Of a stretch of 34,573 bases of DNA, positions 31,372-34,573 are shown piece after piece (the stretch's first letter is position 1; each line of letters begins with the position of its first letter). The stretch lies in contig WELB01000036.1 of assembly GCA_009602725.1 (NCBI GenBank), positions 741,031 to 775,603 on the forward strand, written 5' to 3'. The notes under the pieces are model-generated. The model saw only the letters and a program-made list of their open reading frames with translations, had not been told where the DNA came from and did not search any database. Made by a program: the position numbers and the translations under genes. Origin of the DNA: Spirogloea muscicola. Taxonomy: Eukaryota > Streptophyta > Zygnematophyceae > Spirogloeales > Spirogloeaceae.

Positions 31372-33238
31372 GGCGCGGCCCGCCACCGGGCGCGCCGGGC
31401 GCGGAGGCGGCGGTCGACCGGGACGTGATCGCCAAGGCGAGGGAGGGCATGGATGCCGCCGTGGAGGCGCTGGGCCGCGAGCTCGGCAAGCTGCGCACCG
31501 GGCGCGCCACCCCAGGTTGGTCTCTCGCTGGCGCAAACCCGAACCCTTAAACCCCAAACCCTGATGATGACCTTGTCTGGTCTCATGACTCGATCCTAGG
31601 TCTTAGCTCCTTGTTCCTAGCTCTGAGAACGCTCCTCGGGATTCATAGCGACCTTGAGTCTGCCTGGAACAAGTAGCTCTGTGGGATAATTTTGTATCGT
31701 GGGAGGTGCTTGTCAAGCAATAGCGTAGGTGATGTGCTCCAGCCCGTCGCCGCTCGCTGGCCCACCTCTTGGCAGCTTGGTGGCTTTGGGCACGGGGTCT
31801 TGTACACTATTTTCATTTCCGTTTGCCATTCACAATCAACGATTTCTGCACATACTTACTTCAGAACGAGCTGCTCGCTGAGCCCGGGGGGCCGCTGGTT
31901 GCGTTCAGTGCAGGCATGCTCGACCACGTGGTCGTGAGCGCCTACGGCTCCCTGACGCCGCTCAACCGCGTCGCCACTGTCTCGCTCGCCGACGCCCACA
32001 CGCTCGCTATCACCCTCTACGACCCCGGCGTGAGCGCAGCCACCAGCACAGCCAATGCCGCTGGGCCGAGTCAGCCGCAGCGACGCGCTGTTGAGGACCG
32101 CTGCAGGACTGCTTCGCTCACCGTCGCTTACTGTTCTTGCGAGCTCCGGGCCTCTGCAGCTCCTGCACGAGGTGGAGAAAGGCATCATGGAGTCGCCCAT
32201 GGGGCTCAATCCGGCACAGTGCGCTGGAGGCTCGCTCACCGTGAACGTGCCCAAGTAAGTCCATAGCCTTTTCCACCTTCTCTCAACCCCTGGCCTATCA
32301 CAGAGTGTACTTCACTGTGCACTGCAGCTCAGTGACACAACCATGGCAACATATAAGCGTTCAAGCATTCCCAACATCTCAACTCCTGGTTCATTGCTTG
32401 TGGCAGGCTGACGCAGGAAACCCGTCAGGTTTGAATGTGACCGCCGAGCTCGCTTTGCTGCTGCGCTGGCGCTGCTTTATGGTGGGGGCGTTGCATTTGA
32501 CTGGCGAGGCTTCAGGCCACCAGAGCCCATAGCATGCAAAGCAGATAGGCAAGTAGGAGGTTCCGCGCCAGGGGCTCCTTGTGCATGTTGTGATCTTTGC
32601 TTCACTTAGGACGGGCGACAATGTGTAGGCAATGAAAAAGCTTGCCATCAAGGCTGGCGAGGCAGCCAAGGTCAGCATCAGGCGGGCCAGGAAGGAGGTT
32701 AGTCCCACATTACAGAGTGCTCAAAGCCCGAGTGTGTTGCTATGCTAGACCCAAGGTCCTCCACATTTTGTGGACCTTGGGCTTCACCAATCATGGCCTG
32801 CAGACATGCACGGGCATGCACATGTCATGCAGATTCATATCAATAGCCTCACGCTGGCAGGCCGTTCATTGCTTGCTCATACTGTTCACTACTTGCTTAC
32901 TGAAAGGGTGTTGGGGGCTATGTCGTCTGCCTAACAGGCGCTGGAGGAGCTCAAGGGCGCCAAGGACGAGGAGGGCATGTCGGAGGACGAGGTCAAGCGC
33001 CAGTCCAAGGAGGTCGGCCTGGTCGCATACATTGCATAATAATGCGCAGTGCACCTGAGAAGGCAGCCCTGGCGGCACCACAGCCCACACAGGCCATGGC
33101 ATTGGTTGCTGGCAAGAATGCCTCTATCATTCTTAACACACTTGCCCTGCGCTGCAGGTGCAGGAGCTGACCAACAGCTTCACCAAAAAAGTGGAGGAGG
33201 CCTGCGGGAACAAGGAGCGGGAGCTCTCGGCTAGCTGA
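31372..33238 (+). CDS. MRRF: Mitochondrial-type ribosome recycling factor, 5'-partial
   Basis: Splits post-termination ribosomes in an organelle together with EF-G. Exons: <31372-31515, 31914-32029, 32160-32254, 32407-32428 (22 nt), 32629-32697, 32938-33012, 33158-33238 (TGA); all GT-AG and in phase. About 199 visible residues versus about 185 in bacterial RRF, so the mature protein is essentially complete and only the N-terminal targeting part is missing beyond the N at 31371. Family landmarks: ELGKLRTGRATPGMLDHVVV, YGSLTPLNRVATVS, KGIMESPMGLNP, VPKLTQETRQAM, SIRRARKEALEEL, MSEDEVKRQSKEVQELT and a C-terminal CGNKERELSAS. TGRATPGMLDH, YDP, SIRRAR and the C-terminal CxxKExE pattern fit the plant mitochondrial rather than the chloroplast form; this assignment is from memory. 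The Arg in RTGRA, conserved in RRFs, is present. Confidence 0.87.
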
Positions 33239-33877
33239 ATGTAATTGGTCCACTTAGTGCGATGTGACCATAGCTGGCCGGTTTGGTCCGCTGCGATTTC
33301 GGTCCTCTCTGTTTTAGCTGTGAGAGGCTGCTGTGGCTGCGCTTCTTGGCGGCTGTGGGGCCATTGCGCCCGAGTATCGACTACCATGTTGTGGTTAGAA
33401 CACAACCACGTTCTGCCGGCTGCCCACCCCAGCAACTCTGTCGAGGATAAGAGATGGAGAGCAGCAATGAGATGGTATGAAGGAACAAAATTTGAAACGG
33501 CACACAGAGGTGCAACCTTATTGCCAAATGCAGTAATGTTCTGCAGTTGTGGACATTATTGTGCCGCTTGGCTCTCAATGGTCTAGAGCGATGGGGCGCT
33601 GCAAAGCAGGCGATCCAGGAGTGTGGGCTCAAAGTTGATGGAGAGGGGGTCTGCATCTCTATCGGAACCTTGAGCAGTGAGAGCCACAAGGTGAGAGGCT
33701 GAGTGGGGGTCGGGCTACCACAACTTTGGGTTTACGCCAGAGCTAGCCACTGGGTAACCAAGTACTGCAATAGCCAACATGCCGCAAGGCTCTGGCAAGT
33801 GGTGAGGTCTGTGTTGGCGAAGCAGGCACCAGTGCAGATTGTGTTGAGAGTGGTGCCAGCAGACTGTGGTGGCAACC
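33239..33877. other. 3' flank of RRF with uncertain minus-strand frames
   Basis: No gene recognised. Two minus-strand stretches read open and look mildly protein-like: about 33700-33583, ending SINFEPTLLDRLL...SL and a TAG, and 33917-33732, with four scattered cysteines. Neither could be joined in phase with confidence to the open frame at 33878-34492. Confidence 0.35.
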
Positions 33878-34490
33878 TCAGCTGGCAAGCATTGGCGACG
33901 ATGGCGCCTGGAACCAACTCAGGAAGCTGCAGCCGCGGCGTTGGGGTGGCGTCGAAGGTTGTATGGCGTTGAGGGGCACAATGCCGGCTTTGTCCTTGCC
34001 ATCCACTATCAATGTGACCGCTGTCATTGCCGCTGCTTTAAGCGTGCTGTCAGTGCCCTCGCTGGTGTCAGCACACGCATTAGTCGACGCCGACGGCAGG
34101 GCCAGCATTGCCGTCCGCACCGATAGCAGCAGCTTCTCGACCCGAGCGACCAGCTCGCCATGGCTGGCAACCTCCGCCTCCGTCTTGCCACCAAGGCCAG
34201 ACTCGCTGCCGTCGCCGCATGGCGTCACTCGGGCGATGCCTGGCCTTGCCAGCCTCCCGCTGGCACGCGGCGGCCGGCCGAGGATTACCGCAGAAGCCAT
34301 TGCCATAGCTTCCGACGGCGCCGGCGGAACTTGCCGGCTGCTGAGAGTGACTCCCGATGGCGACGGCGGTGCCGACCCCGCCGCGACAGCCGTCGCAGCA
34401 GCGGCGGCACAGCGCAGGAACTCGTCGAGGCCCTCGAGCGCTGCCACGCGGGCAGCGAGCGCCGCTGCGGCGGCAGCCTCCGCGGCGGCC

Positions 34491-34492
<2 letters not shown>
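33878..34492 (-). CDS. Unassigned open reading frame, 5'-partial (hypothetical)
   Basis: About 204 codons open on the minus strand, running without ATG into the poly(A) side of the homopolymer at the window edge and ending in TGA at 33878. The N-terminal part is alanine-rich (AAAALAARVAALEGLDEFLR), the middle Pro/Ser-rich, and the rest is more ordinary (ELVARVEKLLLSVRTAML, KAAAMTAVTLIVDGKDKAG), hinting at helical coding sequence. I do not recognise it. High GC makes long chance frames likely, so it may be an exon of a truncated gene or nothing. Confidence 0.3.

Positions 34493-34573
<81 letters not shown>
34493..34573. repeat. 81-nt poly(T) run at window end
   Basis: Uninterrupted T from 34493 to the last base, directly next to GC-rich sequence (CGCGGCGGCCAC). 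It may be a real homopolymer, the poly(A) of an inserted retrotranscript on the minus strand, or a sequencing/assembly edge artefact. Confidence 0.95.

Noticed and set aside
31531-31565. Degenerate AACCC/AAACC repeats just after the first visible RRF exon
   Set aside because: Inside an intron and imperfect; not an exact telo-box and not supported as regulatory.

Overview
This window is nuclear DNA from a plant-lineage (streptophyte) eukaryote. Every gene I could assemble is split by short GT-AG introns (about 110-380 nt in the well-resolved models, often ending TGCAG), the PRP8 protein reads much closer to plant than to animal PRP8, and there is a TMK-type LRR receptor kinase, a family of land plants and their algal relatives. 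Telo-box-like AAACCCTAA motifs and GGC/GCC-rich gene starts fit this. I cannot tell from the sequence alone whether it is a streptophyte alga, a bryophyte or another early-diverging plant.

Layout. (1) 1-11652, + strand: PRP8, the central U5 snRNP splicing factor, 27 coding exons in the window, lacking only its extreme N-terminus. (2) 11653-13712: intergenic, no convincing gene. (3) 19381-13713, - strand: a 12-exon TMK-like receptor kinase (1038 residues) with an unusual 142-residue proline-rich stretch next to the membrane. It is convergent with PRP8. (4) 19382-23318: a GC-rich promoter/5' region with one unknown base, then repeat-bearing intergenic DNA with a 128-bp duplicated block and a foldback element. 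(5) 23319-25203, + strand: a 5-exon HIRIP3/CHZ-type histone chaperone. (6) 25204-29311: a transposon-rich interval whose core is two decayed Copia-type gag copies arranged tail to tail as a long imperfect palindrome. (7) 30486-29312, - strand: NOL12/RRP17, a nucleolar rRNA-processing protein, 4 exons, with telo-box and site II motifs upstream. (8) 31372-33238, + strand: a mitochondrial-type ribosome recycling factor, 7 visible exons including a 22-nt microexon, its 5' end cut off by an N at 31371. (9) 33239-34573: an unassigned open frame on the - strand, ending against an 81-nt T run at the window edge.

The genes are not a pathway cluster. They are ordinary housekeeping genes (splicing, histone handling, rRNA processing, organelle translation) plus one signalling receptor. 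I did not find a new biological system. The features most worth a second look are the proline-rich TMK linker, the inverted gag pair, the foldback repeat family and the promoter motifs of NOL12. All exon models were made by eye: donor and acceptor dinucleotides and reading phase were checked at every junction, and homology statements rest on remembered family sequences, not on a search.
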